Source: Carideicomes alvinocaridis
Lineage (GTDB): Bacteria > Pseudomonadota > Alphaproteobacteria > Rhodobacterales > Rhodobacteraceae
Length of the DNA stretch: 64,000 nt
NCBI GenBank assembly: GCA_005473895.2
Contig: SRJI02000018.1
Coordinates: 1 to 64,000 of the forward strand
Reading direction: 5' to 3'
Of this stretch, positions 13,811-23,478 are shown piece after piece. A model generated the notes under the pieces. The model made no database searches. It saw only the letters and a list, made by a program, of their open reading frames with translations, and was not told the DNA's origin. The position numbers were made by a program, and so were the translations under genes. The stretch's first letter is position 1. Every line of letters begins with the position of its first letter.

Positions 13811-16800
13811 TCAGGCCACCATCGCCTCGGCCTTCTTCAGGTCCACCGAGACAAGCTGGCTGACGCCCTGCTCCTGCATCGTCACGCCGAACAGCCGGTC
13901 CATCCGGCTCATCGTCACCGCGTGGTGGGTGATGATCAGGAACCGCGTTTCCGTCCGGCGGCACATCTCGTCCAGCAGGTCGCAGAAGCGGGTGACGTTG
14001 GCGTCGTCCAGCGGCGCGTCCACCTCGTCCAGCACGCAGATCGGCGCCGGGTTCGCCAGGAAGACCGCAAAGATCAGCGCCAGCGCCGTCAGCGTCTGCT
14101 CCCCGCCCGACAGCAGCGACAGCGTCGACAGCTTCTTGCCCGGCGGCTGGCACATGATCTCCAGCCCGGCCTCGAGCGGGTCGTCGCTTTCCACCATGAC
14201 GAGGTTGGCGTCACCGCCGTTGAAAAGGTGCTTGAAGAGCATGGTGAAATTGGAATTCACCTGCTCGAAGGCCGTCAGCAGCCGCTCCCGCCCCTCGCGG
14301 TTGAGCGACGCGATGCCACCGCGCAGGGTCCGCACCGCTTCCTCCAGGTCCGCCTTCTCGCGCGTCAGCTCCTCCAGCTCGGTGCGCACCTCGGTGGCAT
14401 CTTCCTCCGCCCGCAGGTTCACCGCGCCCAGCGAATCGCGCTGCCGCTTGAGCCGGTTGACGTCGGCCTCGATCGTCTCCGCGTCCTTCATCCGCTCGGG
14501 ATCGGCGCCCAGCTCTTCCAGCAGTTCGGCGGGCGACAGCTCCATCGCCTCCTCGATCCGCGCCTCGGCGCCGGTGACCGTCTCGCGCGCCGCCTCGGCC
14601 CGCGCCTCCTCCCGGGCCCGCGCCTCGCGCGCCTCGGAGGCCGTGCGCTCCGCGTCACGCTCCGCCGCCACCGCCTCGCGCGTGGCCGCCTCGCCCACGC
14701 TCAGCGCCTCGCTGGCGGCACTCTTGCGCGCCTCGGCATCGCGGATGGAGCCCGACAGCTCCTCTCGCTTCGCGGCGATCCCCTCGGGTACACCGCGGGC
14801 CTCCTCCAGCTCGGCTTCCGATTCCGCCCGGCGTTCGCCCAGCTCGCGGCTGCGGGTCTCGGCCGTCTCCAGCCGGTGACGCCAGCCGCTCAGCTCCTTC
14901 GCGACCTCCTGGCTGCGCCGGGTCCGGGCCTCGCCCTCGCGCTTCAGCTCGTCATGCGCGGACCGGCGGGTCATCATGGTGACGCGCGCCGCCTCCACGG
15001 TCATCTTGACGTCCTCGACCTCGGCCCGCGCCGCGTCCAGGTCGCCCAGGTCGGCCATCCCAGCCTCGGCCTCGGAGAGTTGCCGCCGCGCTGCCAGCGC
15101 CTCCTCCTCGTGACGGCTCACGGTCAGGCCGAGGCTTTCCAGCTTGCCCTCGGCCAGGTTGCGGTCGGCCTCCAGCCGGCTGAGCGCGCGGTTGGCCTCG
15201 TTCACCTGCCGGTCGGCCTCGCGCCGCGCCTCGCGGGCCTCCTTGTCGGCGCGCGACAGCTCCGCCAGCCGGGCCTTGAGGCTGTCATGGGCGGATTGCG
15301 TAGCCTCCACCCGGACGGTCGCCTGCTCCATCTGCTGCTTGAGCTCTTCCAAACGGTTGAGCTGTTCCAGCCGCAGCGCCGCGGCCGAGGGCGCATCCTC
15401 CGCCCAGGCGCGGTAGCCGTCCCAGCGCCAGAGATCGCCCTCCACCGTCACCAGCCGCTGACCGGGCCGCAGCTGCGCCTGAAGCCGCGGTCCGTCCTCG
15501 GCCTCCACCACGCCGATCTGCGCCATCCGGCGGGCCAGCACGCCCGGCACGGTCACGTAATTCGAAAGCCCCCGCACCCCCTCGGGCAGCGACGGCGCGT
15601 CGGAATAGCCCGGCAGGTCCACCCAGCCGGAGGGGCCGTCGCCCTCCACCACCGGCGCGCGCAGATCGTCGGCCAGCGCCGCGCCCAGCGCCTTTTCATA
15701 GCCGGGCCGCACCTGCAGCCGATCGATCACCTGCCCGCCCTCGGCGGTGTCGCGCTCCACCAGCTTGGCCAGCGCGGTGACCTCGGCGCGCAGCGCGTTG
15801 GCCTCGCCCTCCGCCTCGGACCGGGCGGCGCGGGCCTCGGCCTCGCGGGTCTGCGTCTCCATCAGCGTCTCGTCGGCGGCGTTGAGCATGTCCTCCGCCC
15901 GTTTCGCCATGGCGACGGCCTGCGCCTCGCGCTCCACGGCGGCGCCATGCTCCGCCCGGGCCGTCTCCAGCGCCGCGCGGGAGCTGTCCACCGCCTCGCG
16001 CGCCTTCACCGCCTCGGCCTCTGACCGGGCGAGCGTCTTGCGGCTGTCTTCCAGCAGGCGCTGCGCCGATTGGTGCCGGGCCGAAAGCCGCGCCATGTCC
16101 TCGGTCAGCCGGGTCAGGTCGCCCTCGCGATCCTGCAGGACCTGCGCCGCCGCGCGCGCCTCTTCCGCCGCCGCGGCGAGCTTCTCCTCGTGGCCCTCGC
16201 CCGCCTTGGCCAGTTCGCGCGCCTCCCAGTCCAGCCGCTCGATCGTCTCGCCCGCATCGCGGTTCAGCCCCGCCTCGCGCTCCATGTCGCGGGTGAGCTG
16301 GGCGATGCGCGCCTCCAGCGTCTCGATGGTGCGCCGCGCGCGGGCCTCTTCCTCGGCCAGCTGGTCACGCTCCACCGTCACGCGCTGCAGCACGGCGGCG
16401 GCGATGGATTCCTCCTCGCGCAGCGGGGGCAGCGCCGCCTCGGCCGCCTCCCGCGCCGTGGTAGCCGCCCGCGATGCCGCTTCGGCCCGGGCCGTGGCGC
16501 TCACCTGTTCGCGCAGCGCGCCCTCGGCCGTCAGCCGCGCCGCGTCCGCATCCCGCCAGCGGCGATAGAGCAGCGTGCCCTCCGCCTGGCGCAGCTCCTC
16601 CCCGATGGAGCGGTAGCGCGCGGCCTGCTTGGCCTGCCGCTCCAGCTGCGCCAGCTGGGTCGACAACTGTTCCAGCACGTCGTCCACCCGGGCAAGGTTC
16701 TGCTCCGTCCCCTTGAGCTTCAGCTCCGCCTCGTGGCGCCGCTGGTAGAGGCCGGAGATCCCCGCCGCCTCCTCGAGGATCCGCCGCCGCGACTTGGGCT

Positions 16801-17266
16801 TGGCGTTGATCAGCTCCGAGATCTGGCCCTGCCGCACGAGCGCCGGCGAATGCGACCCGGTGGAGGCGTCGGCGAACAGCATCTGCACGTCCCGCGCCCG
16901 CACGTCCTTGCCGGCCGCCTTGTAGGCCGAGCCCACGTCGCGGGTGATCCGGCGCACGATCTCGATCTGGTCCGCGTCGTTGAACCCGGCGGGGGCGAGG
17001 CGGTCGGCATTGTCGATATGCAGCGAGACCTCGGCGAAGTTCTTGGCCGAGCGGGTGGCCGCCCCGGCAAAGATCACGTCCTCCATCCCGCCGCCGCGCA
17101 TGGCGGTCGGGCGGTTCTCGCCCATGACCCAGCGCAGCGCCTCCAGCAGGTTGGACTTGCCGCAGCCGTTCGGACCCACCACGCCGGTCAGGCCGTCGGC
17201 GATCACCAGGTCGGTGGGGTCGACGAAGCTCTTGAAGCCGGTCAGTCTGAGCTTGGTGAACTGCAC
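13811..17266 (-). CDS. smc: Chromosome partition protein SMC
   Basis: The SMC ATPase condenses and organises the chromosome with ScpA/ScpB. 1151 residues, normal length. The N-terminal Walker A is GPNGCGKSNLLEALRWVMGE near residue 33. Long coiled coils rich in Ala/Glu/Arg flank a hinge at about residues 510-640 (GYEKALGAALADDLRAPVV region). The C-terminal head carries the signature LLSGGEQTLTALALIF and Walker B ICVLDEVDAPLDD. The start is GTG 17266 (VQFTKLRLTGFKSF). A perfect DnaA box lies about 105 bases upstream. High Ala and Glu content produces very long antisense open frames on the plus strand, which I regard as shadows. Confidence 0.97.
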   Translation of the reverse strand: MQFTKLRLTGFKSFVDPTDLVIADGLTGVVGPNGCGKSNLLEALRWVMGENRPTAMRGGGMEDVIFAGAATRSAKNFAEVSLHIDNADRLAPAGFNDADQIEIVRRITRDVGSAYKAAGKDVRARDVQMLFADASTGSHSPALVRQGQISELINAKPKSRRRILEEAAGISGLYQRRHEAELKLKGTEQNLARVDDVLEQLSTQLAQLERQAKQAARYRSIGEELRQAEGTLLYRRWRDADAARLTAEGALREQVSATARAEAASRAATTAREAAEAALPPLREEESIAAAVLQRVTVERDQLAEEEARARRTIETLEARIAQLTRDMEREAGLNRDAGETIERLDWEARELAKAGEGHEEKLAAAAEEARAAAQVLQDREGDLTRLTEDMARLSARHQSAQRLLEDSRKTLARSEAEAVKAREAVDSSRAALETARAEHGAAVEREAQAVAMAKRAEDMLNAADETLMETQTREAEARAARSEAEGEANALRAEVTALAKLVERDTAEGGQVIDRLQVRPGYEKALGAALADDLRAPVVEGDGPSGWVDLPGYSDAPSLPEGVRGLSNYVTVPGVLARRMAQIGVVEAEDGPRLQAQLRPGQRLVTVEGDLWRWDGYRAWAEDAPSAAALRLEQLNRLEELKQQMEQATVRVEATQSAHDSLKARLAELSRADKEAREARREADRQVNEANRALSRLEADRNLAEGKLESLGLTVSRHEEEALAARRQLSEAEAGMADLGDLDAARAEVEDVKMTVEAARVTMMTRRSAHDELKREGEARTRRSQEVAKELSGWRHRLETAETRSRELGERRAESEAELEEARGVPEGIAAKREELSGSIRDAEARKSAASEALSVGEAATREAVAAERDAERTASEAREARAREEARAEAARETVTGAEARIEEAMELSPAELLEELGADPERMKDAETIEADVNRLKRQRDSLGAVNLRAEEDATEVRTELEELTREKADLEEAVRTLRGGIASLNREGRERLLTAFEQVNSNFTMLFKHLFNGGDANLVMVESDDPLEAGLEIMCQPPGKKLSTLSLLSGGEQTLTALALIFAVFLANPAPICVLDEVDAPLDDANVTRFCDLLDEMCRRTETRFLIITHHAVTMSRMDRLFGVTMQEQGVSQLVSVDLKKAEAMVA

Positions 17267-17370
17267 GCGGGCGGCGCCCTGTCTGTTGATTCCCTCTGCA
17301 GGGTTGAAAATGCGGGCGCAGGGGGCATCGAGTCAACCGCGAGGGGCTGCATATGGGGCTGAGCGGCGCC

Positions 17371-17379
17371 TTATCCACA
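17371..17379 (+). promoter_or_regulatory. Single perfect DnaA box
   Basis: TTATCCACA, the highest-affinity DnaA box sequence, in the gap between smc (minus) and the GNAT gene (plus). A single box without an AT-rich unwinding region is not an origin. It could be a DnaA-controlled promoter element for smc. Confidence 0.45.
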
Positions 17380-17467
17380 AGATATCGCCGGTTTGGGCGG
17401 GGCTCCGCCGCTTGACCTCGGCCCGCTGCCGCCCCCAGATAGGCGCGACCGGCAAGGAGGCTGCAGA

Positions 17468-17920
17468 ATGGGCGTGATCGTGGAACCCGGCGACCCGCGC
17501 GAGGCGGAGGCGCGGGCGCTGCTGGCGCAGAGCCACCGGCTGATGCAGAGCCTCTACCCCGCCGACCAGAACCACTTCCTGCCGGTGGAGGCGCTGGCGG
17601 CCGAGGGGGTGCAGTTCTACGTGGCGCGCGAATACGACACCACGCTGGGCTGCGCCGCGCTGGCGGTGAAGGACGGATACGGCGAGGTGAAATCGCTGTT
17701 CACCGCGCCGTTCGCGCGGGGGAAGGGCGTGGCGAAGAAGCTCATGGCCCGGCTGGAGCTCGAGGCGCGGACGCTGGGCCTGCCGGTCCTGCGGCTGGAG
17801 ACGGGGCCGAAACAGCCCGAGGCGCTGGCGCTTTACGAGGGGCTGGGTTTCGGCCGCCGCGGGCCCTTCGGGGATTACACGGAAAGCCCCGGCTCGGTCT
17901 TCTACGAGAAGTCCCTCTGA
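17468..17920 (+). CDS. GNAT family N-acetyltransferase
   Basis: 150 residues. The acetyl-CoA-binding motif A is VKSLFTAPFARGKGVAKKLM (RGKGVA pyrophosphate loop, about residue 85), followed by motif B (LGLPVLRLETGPKQPEALALYEGLGF). Expected to acetylate a small molecule or protein amine; the substrate is unknown. ATG 17468 follows AAGGAGG at 17454-17460. It is divergent from smc and convergent with ccoS. Confidence 0.85.
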   Translation: MGVIVEPGDPREAEARALLAQSHRLMQSLYPADQNHFLPVEALAAEGVQFYVAREYDTTLGCAALAVKDGYGEVKSLFTAPFARGKGVAKKLMARLELEARTLGLPVLRLETGPKQPEALALYEGLGFGRRGPFGDYTESPGSVFYEKSL

Positions 17921-17951
17921 GGGGGCTGATAGCGCCCGAGGGCCCCGTCGC

Positions 17952-18110
17952 TCAGGATTTCGGCCGGTCGTCGTATTCGTCGGACAGGATGCGCTGCGCG
18001 TCGCCCTCGGGATCGTCGTATTGCCGGCTCTTCACCGTGTAGAGGAAGGCCGCCAGGCCCAGCCCGCCGAGCACGAGGGAAATCGGGATCAGGTAGGCGA
18101 GGACATTCAT
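17952..18110 (-). CDS. ccoS: cbb3 oxidase assembly protein CcoS
   Basis: 52 residues. One N-terminal membrane helix (NVLAYLIPISLVLGGLGLAAF) is followed by a polar tail with the family's YTVKSRQYDDPEGDAQRIL pattern. CcoS is needed to mature the cbb3-type cytochrome oxidase, probably for heme and copper insertion into CcoN. Start ATG 18110 overlaps the ccoI stop (ATGA). Last gene of ccoGHIS. Confidence 0.9.
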   Translation of the reverse strand: MNVLAYLIPISLVLGGLGLAAFLYTVKSRQYDDPEGDAQRILSDEYDDRPKS

Positions 18111-20305
18111 GGGCGGCGTCCCAGTCTGAGCGCGTTGAGCGACACGGTGATGGAGCTGGTCGACATCGCCAGGGCGGCGATGAGCGGCGTGGCGAGCCCC
18201 GCGACGGCAAGCGGCACGGCCACCACGTTGTAGAGCGTGGCGATGCGGAAGTTCTGGCGGATGCGGCGGGTGGCGATCCGCGCGGTGGCGATCGCCTCGG
18301 CCACCGGGGCCAGGTCGGCGCCCAGCAGCACGATGTCCGACGCGGTGCGCGCCGCATCCAGCGCCGAGGCGGGCGAGATGGAGACATGCGCGGCGGCCAG
18401 CGCGGCCGTGTCGTTCAGCCCGTCGCCCACCATCAGGACCCGGGCGCCCTCCTGCTGGAGCGCCGCGACCCGCGCGGCCTTGCCCTCCGGCGTCACCCCG
18501 GCCTGCCATTCCTCGATTCCCACCTCCTCCGCGAGGGCGCGCACCGCGCCCGCGCTGTCCCCCGAGAGCAGCATCACCCGCTGCCCCGCCGCGCGCAGCG
18601 CGGCGACCGCCCCGGCTGCGCCGGGGCGCGGCCGATCGGTGAACAGGAAGGCCACGGGATCGGCTTCGCCGATCCTCAGCCAGGTGGCGGTCCGCTCCGC
18701 GGACCGCGCCCCCACCCATTCCGCCCGGCCCAGCCGCAGCCGCTGGCCCTGCCAGCGGCCCTCGACCCCGTCACCGGGCCATTCGCGGATGTCTTCGACA
18801 TCCGCCGCCACGACGCCGCGCGAAAGCGCGGCCTCGGTCAGGGCCCGGGCCAGGGGATGGGCGGAACCGCGCGCCAGCGCGAGCGCCGGCGCCAGGACCT
18901 CCGGCGCGATGCCTTCGGCATCGCAGAGCACGGGGGTGCCCGCGGTCAGGGTGCCGGTCTTGTCGAAGACCACCGTGTCGACCCGGGCCAGCCGCTCGAG
19001 CGCGGTGGCCTGCTTGATCAGCAGGCCGCGGCGGAAGAGGCGGCCGGAGGCCGCCGTGGTCACCGCCGGCACGGCGAGCCCCAGCGCGCAGGGGCAGGTG
19101 ATGATCAGCACCGCCGCGGCGATGTTCAGCGCCACCCGCAGGTCGCCCGTCCACAGCAGCCAGCCGAGACAGGCGAGCCCCGCCAGCACATGGACCCCGG
19201 GCGCGTAGAGCGCCGCCGCCCGGTCGGCCAGCGAGGTGTAGGCGGCGCGCCCGGATTCCGCCACGGCCACCAGCTCCGCCAGCCGGTGCAGCGAGCTGTC
19301 GCGCCCCACCGCCGTCGCCCGCAGCACCAGCGGCCCGGTCAGGTTCACCTCCCCCGCACTCACCGCCAGCCCCGGCCCGGCCGGCACCGGAAGCGTCTCG
19401 CCGGTCAAGAGCGACCGGTCCAGCTCCGACCGGCCCTCGGTCACCACCCCGTCGACCGGCATCCGCCCGCCGGGGCGCACCAGCACGGCATCCCCCACCG
19501 CCAGCGCCGCCACCGCCACCTCGGCCGGCACGCCCGCCCCGTCCAGCCGCAGCGCGCGGGGCACTTCCAGCGCCGTCAGCTCCTCCGCCGCCGAGCGCGC
19601 GATGGCGCGGGTCCGGTGATCGAGGTAGCGGCCCGCCAGCAGGAAGAAGGTCAGCGCCACCGCCGCGTCGAAATAGGCATGGGCCCCGCTCAGCGAGGTC
19701 TCCCACAGCGAGGTGGCGATCGCCAGCAGGATGGCGAGCGAGATCGGCACGTCCATGTTCAGCCGCCGCGCCCGCAGCGCCGTCCAGGCATTGGCAAAGA
19801 ACGGCCGGGCGGCAAAGCCCACCGCCGGCAGCGCGATCGCGGCCGAGACCCAGTGGAACATGTCCCGCGTCTGCCCCTCGGCCCCCGACCAGACGGCGAC
19901 CGACAGCAGCATGACGTTCATCATGGCAAAGCCCGCCACCGCCAGCCGCATCAGCAGGTCGCGGCCCTGGCGGTCGGTCTCCGTCACCGCCAGCGCGCCG
20001 GGATCGAGCTCGTGCGCCTCGTAGCCCAGCCGGCCGACCAGCTCGGCCAGCGCGGCCGCCGTGACCTCCGGAGCGGCCTCCACCATGGCGCGCTTCAGCG
20101 TCAGGTTGACCCGCGCCGACCGGACACCGGGATGCGCGCGCAGCCCGCGCTCCACCGTCGCGATGCAGGCGGCGCAATGGATCGTCGGCAGCGACAGGGC
20201 CAGCGTGACGCCGTCGGCCTGGCCGGGCGGGGCGTCGGCCAGGCTCTCGGCCAGGGGCGCGGCGGCGCAGGCGGGACAGGCCGACAGGGGGGCGGCGGCG
20301 CTCAT
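18107..20305 (-). CDS. ccoI: Copper-exporting P1B-type ATPase CcoI (FixI)
   Basis: Inner-membrane copper pump that supplies copper for the cbb3 oxidase. 732 residues. Order: an N-terminal CPAC (residues 10-13), a heavy-metal-associated domain with HCAAC near residue 45, paired membrane helices, the phosphatase LTGETLP, the transport motif TCPCALGLAVP near residue 405, phosphorylation site FDKTGTLTAG near 450, then the ATP-binding domain with MVGDGLNDTAAL. The CPC motif and the position between ccoH and ccoS identify it as CcoI rather than a general CopA. Confidence 0.95.
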   Translation of the reverse strand: MSAAAPLSACPACAAAPLAESLADAPPGQADGVTLALSLPTIHCAACIATVERGLRAHPGVRSARVNLTLKRAMVEAAPEVTAAALAELVGRLGYEAHELDPGALAVTETDRQGRDLLMRLAVAGFAMMNVMLLSVAVWSGAEGQTRDMFHWVSAAIALPAVGFAARPFFANAWTALRARRLNMDVPISLAILLAIATSLWETSLSGAHAYFDAAVALTFFLLAGRYLDHRTRAIARSAAEELTALEVPRALRLDGAGVPAEVAVAALAVGDAVLVRPGGRMPVDGVVTEGRSELDRSLLTGETLPVPAGPGLAVSAGEVNLTGPLVLRATAVGRDSSLHRLAELVAVAESGRAAYTSLADRAAALYAPGVHVLAGLACLGWLLWTGDLRVALNIAAAVLIITCPCALGLAVPAVTTAASGRLFRRGLLIKQATALERLARVDTVVFDKTGTLTAGTPVLCDAEGIAPEVLAPALALARGSAHPLARALTEAALSRGVVAADVEDIREWPGDGVEGRWQGQRLRLGRAEWVGARSAERTATWLRIGEADPVAFLFTDRPRPGAAGAVAALRAAGQRVMLLSGDSAGAVRALAEEVGIEEWQAGVTPEGKAARVAALQQEGARVLMVGDGLNDTAALAAAHVSISPASALDAARTASDIVLLGADLAPVAEAIATARIATRRIRQNFRIATLYNVVAVPLAVAGLATPLIAALAMSTSSITVSLNALRLGRRP

Positions 20306-20309
20306 TTGG

Positions 20310-20807
20310 TCACCGCGTCACGTGCAGCACGACGCGCTGCCGGAACTCCGTGCCGTCCTGCGCCACGGCAGTCATGCGGATGTTCCAGTTGCCCGGCCCG
20401 ATCGGCGTCTCGGCCACATAGGCCTGCCCGTCGAAGCGGAAGACCGGCTCCACGTCGTCCTTCACCTCGGTGGCGCGGCCCAGCACGCCGTGCAGGCTGC
20501 GGACGATGACCGGCGCGCCGTCGCGGTCGGTGATGTGCAGCACGACCCGGCCGGCCGCCACGTCGGCATCCGCCTCCACCGTCCAGCCCAGCGCCTCCTG
20601 CGCGTCGCGGCGGGCGTCGAAGGTCTGCGAGGCGACGTAGGAATTCGCCACTTCCAGCCCGGGAAAGGTGCGCACCGCGTTCACCGCCAGCGCCACGTTC
20701 ACCGCGATGATCACCCCGAAGGCGCCGCCGAAGATCGCCAGCGCATGCCAGCCGGTAAAGCGGCGCGGGGCGCGCGCCCCGGAATCGGACACGTCATGCG
20801 TCATCAC
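20310..20807 (-). CDS. ccoH: FixH/CcoH family cbb3 assembly protein
   Basis: 165 residues. A membrane helix at about residues 22-44 (WHALAIFGGAFGVIIAVNVA) anchors a periplasmic domain beginning FPGLEVANSYVASQTFDARR and containing a GW/VVLHITDRDGAPV beta region, as in FixH. It interacts with the assembling oxidase in other proteobacteria. The start overlaps the ccoG stop by 4 bases, so translation is coupled. Confidence 0.9.
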   Translation of the reverse strand: MMTHDVSDSGARAPRRFTGWHALAIFGGAFGVIIAVNVALAVNAVRTFPGLEVANSYVASQTFDARRDAQEALGWTVEADADVAAGRVVLHITDRDGAPVIVRSLHGVLGRATEVKDDVEPVFRFDGQAYVAETPIGPGNWNIRMTAVAQDGTEFRQRVVLHVTR

Positions 20808-22357
20808 TCTGCCCTTCCGTTGAAGATGGTGTCGGCGGAGGCGCGGTCACCGTTGGTCAGGTCCTCCACCCAGAAGCGGATCTCGGTCTGGTCGCCCCGC
20901 GCCGGATCGGATCCCGGGGGCGCCACCACGTAGGCTCGCAGCTGGTGGGTGGCGTCGGCCGGCGCGGTCACCGTCTCGTAGGGGGAGCCCTCGAGCTGCA
21001 CGCGCAGCGCCGGGTCGCCCTTCACCGTGATGCGGAACGGCCGCGCCTCGGATTGCTTGTTGAGCAGGCGGATGTCGTAGGTGTTCCGGATCGACCCGTC
21101 CGACAGCGTCACGTAGGTCGGGTTGCGCACCGGCGCGACGCTCATCTCGATCTCGGGCCGGATGAAAAGCGCAAAGACCAGCCCCAGCCCCACCAGCGAC
21201 CAGAGCACCGTGTAGAGCAGCGTGCGCGGCCGCAGGATGTGCTTCCAGACCGGCCGCGGCGCGCCGCCCGCGCGTTCCCGCGGCTCGTCCGACAGCGCCA
21301 TGTAGTCGATCAGGCCGCGCGGCTTGCCGATCTTGGCCATCACGTCGTCGCAGGCATCGATGCAGAGCGCGCAGGTGATGCATTCCATCTGCTGCCCGTC
21401 CCGGATGTCGATCCCCATGGGGCAGACATTGACGCAGGCCATGCAGTCGATGCAGTCCCCCGGCCCGGTGGCCGCCGCGGTCTCGCCCGGCACTTTCAGC
21501 GTGGTTCCCGGCATCGGCGTCGGCGGATAAGTCCCGCCCTCCACCGGACCGGCGGCCTGCGCCTCCTCTGCGGCGGCCGCGGACTGGGCGGCCGAGCGGC
21601 GGCGCACGTTGCCCTTGCCGCGCGGCTCTCCGCGCCAGTCGCGATAGCCCACGACCAGCGTGTCCTCGTCCATCATCGCCGCCTGGATGCGCGGCCAGGG
21701 GCAGGCATAGATGCAGATCTGTTCCCGCGCGAAGCCGCCGAAGAAGAAGGTGGTCGCGGTCAGGATCGCCATGGTCGTGTAGGCCACCGGGTGGGCGCTC
21801 AGCGTCACCAGGTCCCGCAGCAGCGTCGGCGCGTCGGCAAAGTAGAAGACCCAGGCGCCGCCGGTCGCCAGCGCGATCGCGAGCCAGACGATCCACTTGG
21901 AGATCCGCAGCCGCGCCTTGCGCAGGTCCCATTTCTTCTGCCGGTGCAGCCGCAGGCGGGCGTTGCGGTCGCCCTCGATCCAGCGTTCCACGAGGATGAA
22001 GAGGTCGGTCCAGACGGTCTGCGGGCAGGCATAGCCGCACCAGACCCGGCCGAGGGCCGAGGTGAACAGAAACAGCCCCAGCCCCGCCATGATCAGCAGC
22101 CCGGCGACGAAGTAGAATTCATGCGGCCAGATCTCGATCCAGAAGAAGAAGAAGCGCCGGTCGGCGAGATCCACCAGCACCGCCTGGTCGGGCAGGTTCG
22201 GCCCGCGGTCCCAGCGCAGCCAGGGCGTCACGTAGTAGATCCCGAGGGTGACCAGCATGATCACCCATTTGAGGTTGCGGAAGGTTCCCGAGACACGCCG
22301 CGGAAAGACGGGTTCGCGTGCGGCGTAGAGCTTGGGGGCATTGGTCGTGTCGGTCAC
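20804..22357 (-). CDS. ccoG: Cytochrome c oxidase accessory protein CcoG (FixG/RdxA)
   Basis: 517-residue membrane-bound iron-sulfur protein with several helices. It has the NapH-like WCGYACPQTVWTD motif near residue 107 and ICIYACPWPRIQ. A classic pair of 4Fe-4S clusters follows: CIDCMACVNVCP and CITCALCIDAC. The C-terminal third is a periplasmic immunoglobulin-like domain (YVTLSDGSIRNTYDIRLLNK). An Ala-rich linker (QSAAAAEEAQAAG) lies before the cluster domain. CcoG is implicated in copper reduction for oxidase assembly. It is the first gene of ccoGHIS, with an FNR box about 93 bases upstream. Confidence 0.95.
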   Translation of the reverse strand: MTDTTNAPKLYAAREPVFPRRVSGTFRNLKWVIMLVTLGIYYVTPWLRWDRGPNLPDQAVLVDLADRRFFFFWIEIWPHEFYFVAGLLIMAGLGLFLFTSALGRVWCGYACPQTVWTDLFILVERWIEGDRNARLRLHRQKKWDLRKARLRISKWIVWLAIALATGGAWVFYFADAPTLLRDLVTLSAHPVAYTTMAILTATTFFFGGFAREQICIYACPWPRIQAAMMDEDTLVVGYRDWRGEPRGKGNVRRRSAAQSAAAAEEAQAAGPVEGGTYPPTPMPGTTLKVPGETAAATGPGDCIDCMACVNVCPMGIDIRDGQQMECITCALCIDACDDVMAKIGKPRGLIDYMALSDEPRERAGGAPRPVWKHILRPRTLLYTVLWSLVGLGLVFALFIRPEIEMSVAPVRNPTYVTLSDGSIRNTYDIRLLNKQSEARPFRITVKGDPALRVQLEGSPYETVTAPADATHQLRAYVVAPPGSDPARGDQTEIRFWVEDLTNGDRASADTIFNGRAE

Positions 22358-22449
22358 CGGAGGACTCCTGCCGTGAAAGGGTCTGGCCGAGAGCCCCGTG
22401 AATCGGGGATTGGTCGCCGTCCTTCTCGCAGACCGGCCCGGCGCCGACT

Positions 22450-22463
22450 TTGACCTGCATCAA
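22450..22463. promoter_or_regulatory. FNR/FnrL box upstream of ccoGHIS
   Basis: TTGACCTGCATCAA, one base from TTGAT-N4-ATCAA. The centre is about 100 bases upstream of the ccoG start on the minus strand, consistent with an activating site near -41.5. FnrL is encoded in this window at 30054-30803. Confidence 0.8.
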
Positions 22464-22584
22464 TAATCGCATCTGAGAGGCATCAATCCGCGGCCGCGGG
22501 AGGTCCGCCGTGGCGCGGATCGGCAGATGCCATTGCCCTCGCGAAACGCCACCGGGCATCCCGAGAGCTCCGGACCGGAGGCGC

Positions 22585-23478
22585 CTAGCCGGTCGCCGCC
22601 CCCTCCGACCCCTGCCGGTGGCTCAGCAGCCATGTCCGCAGCGCCCGCGCGGCCGGGCGCATCCCGTCGGGCCGGCTCACCACGAAATAGCCCTTCTTGC
22701 GGTTGTCCTCGAACAGCAGGCGCAGGCGGCCGGCGACGATGTCGGCCTCGACGAAATTGCGCGCGATGACCGCGATCCCCTGCCCGTCGCGCGCCGCGTC
22801 GATCATCAGCGTGCCCGGCAGCGACACGATGCCGCGAGAGCGGTCCACCGCGGCGCCGTGGCGCTTGAGGTACTCGGTCGATTCGTTCGTCCCCAGCTCC
22901 TGCAGCCAGTGATGGCCGGTCAGCTCCGCCGGGGAGGAAAAGCGACCCTCCCCCACCAGCGACGGCGCCGCGACGATGGCGATCGGCGTCTCGATCAGCA
23001 GCTCCGACCGCAGGCCGGGCCATGTGCCGCTGCCGTAGCGGATGGCCAGGTCCACGCCGCCCGGTTCGATCTGCCGCAGCTCGGGCGTGGGGTCGATGAC
23101 CAGCGACACCTCGGGATGGCTCTGCCGGAATTCCGGCAGGCGCGGCATCAGCCAACTGGAGGCGAAACCCGGCGTGGTGGAGATCTGAAGCGGCCGATCC
23201 TCGTCGGCGCCGGTCAGCTCTTCCACGGTCTGGATGATGTGGGAAAAGCCCTGCTCCAGCGCCCGCGCCAGCCGCGTGCCCTCGGGCGTCGGCACCGGCA
23301 CCCGGCTCCGGCGGTCCAGCAGGGTGAGGCCCAGATGCTCCTCCAGCCCGCGGATCTGCTGCGACACCGCCGCATGCGACACGTTCAGCACCGCGCCCGC
23401 CCGGGTCATGGAGCCCTCGCGCGCAAAGACCGCGAAGGCCCGCAACGCGGTGAGCGAGGGCATGTGCCGCCAGTCCAT
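22585..23478 (-). CDS. LysR family transcriptional regulator (GcvA-like)
   Basis: 297 residues. The N-terminal winged helix reads LTALRAFAVFAREGSMTRAG-AVLNVSHAAVSQQIRGLEEHLG (about residues 9-51). The substrate-binding domain has the DLAIRYGSGTWPGL motif typical of GcvA/AmpR-like members. Start ATG 23478 is set directly against a perfect inverted repeat (23479-23495) that covers its ribosome-binding region, pointing to autoregulation. It is divergent from two coupled small ORFs (23579-23868), which are the natural candidate targets. It interrupts the usual contiguity of ccoNOQP and ccoGHIS. Confidence 0.9.
   Translation of the reverse strand: MDWRHMPSLTALRAFAVFAREGSMTRAGAVLNVSHAAVSQQIRGLEEHLGLTLLDRRSRVPVPTPEGTRLARALEQGFSHIIQTVEELTGADEDRPLQISTTPGFASSWLMPRLPEFRQSHPEVSLVIDPTPELRQIEPGGVDLAIRYGSGTWPGLRSELLIETPIAIVAAPSLVGEGRFSSPAELTGHHWLQELGTNESTEYLKRHGAAVDRSRGIVSLPGTLMIDAARDGQGIAVIARNFVEADIVAGRLRLLFEDNRKKGYFVVSRPDGMRPAARALRTWLLSHRQGSEGAATG

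Noticed and set aside
13670-16024. 784-residue open frame antisense to smc on the plus strand
   Set aside because: The product is Leu/Arg/His-rich without motifs and mirrors the Ala/Glu-rich coiled coil of smc; it has no ribosome-binding site and is a GC-rich shadow.
17371-17379. Replication origin
   Set aside because: There is only one DnaA box, no AT-rich unwinding element, and no parAB, dnaA or hemE neighbours.
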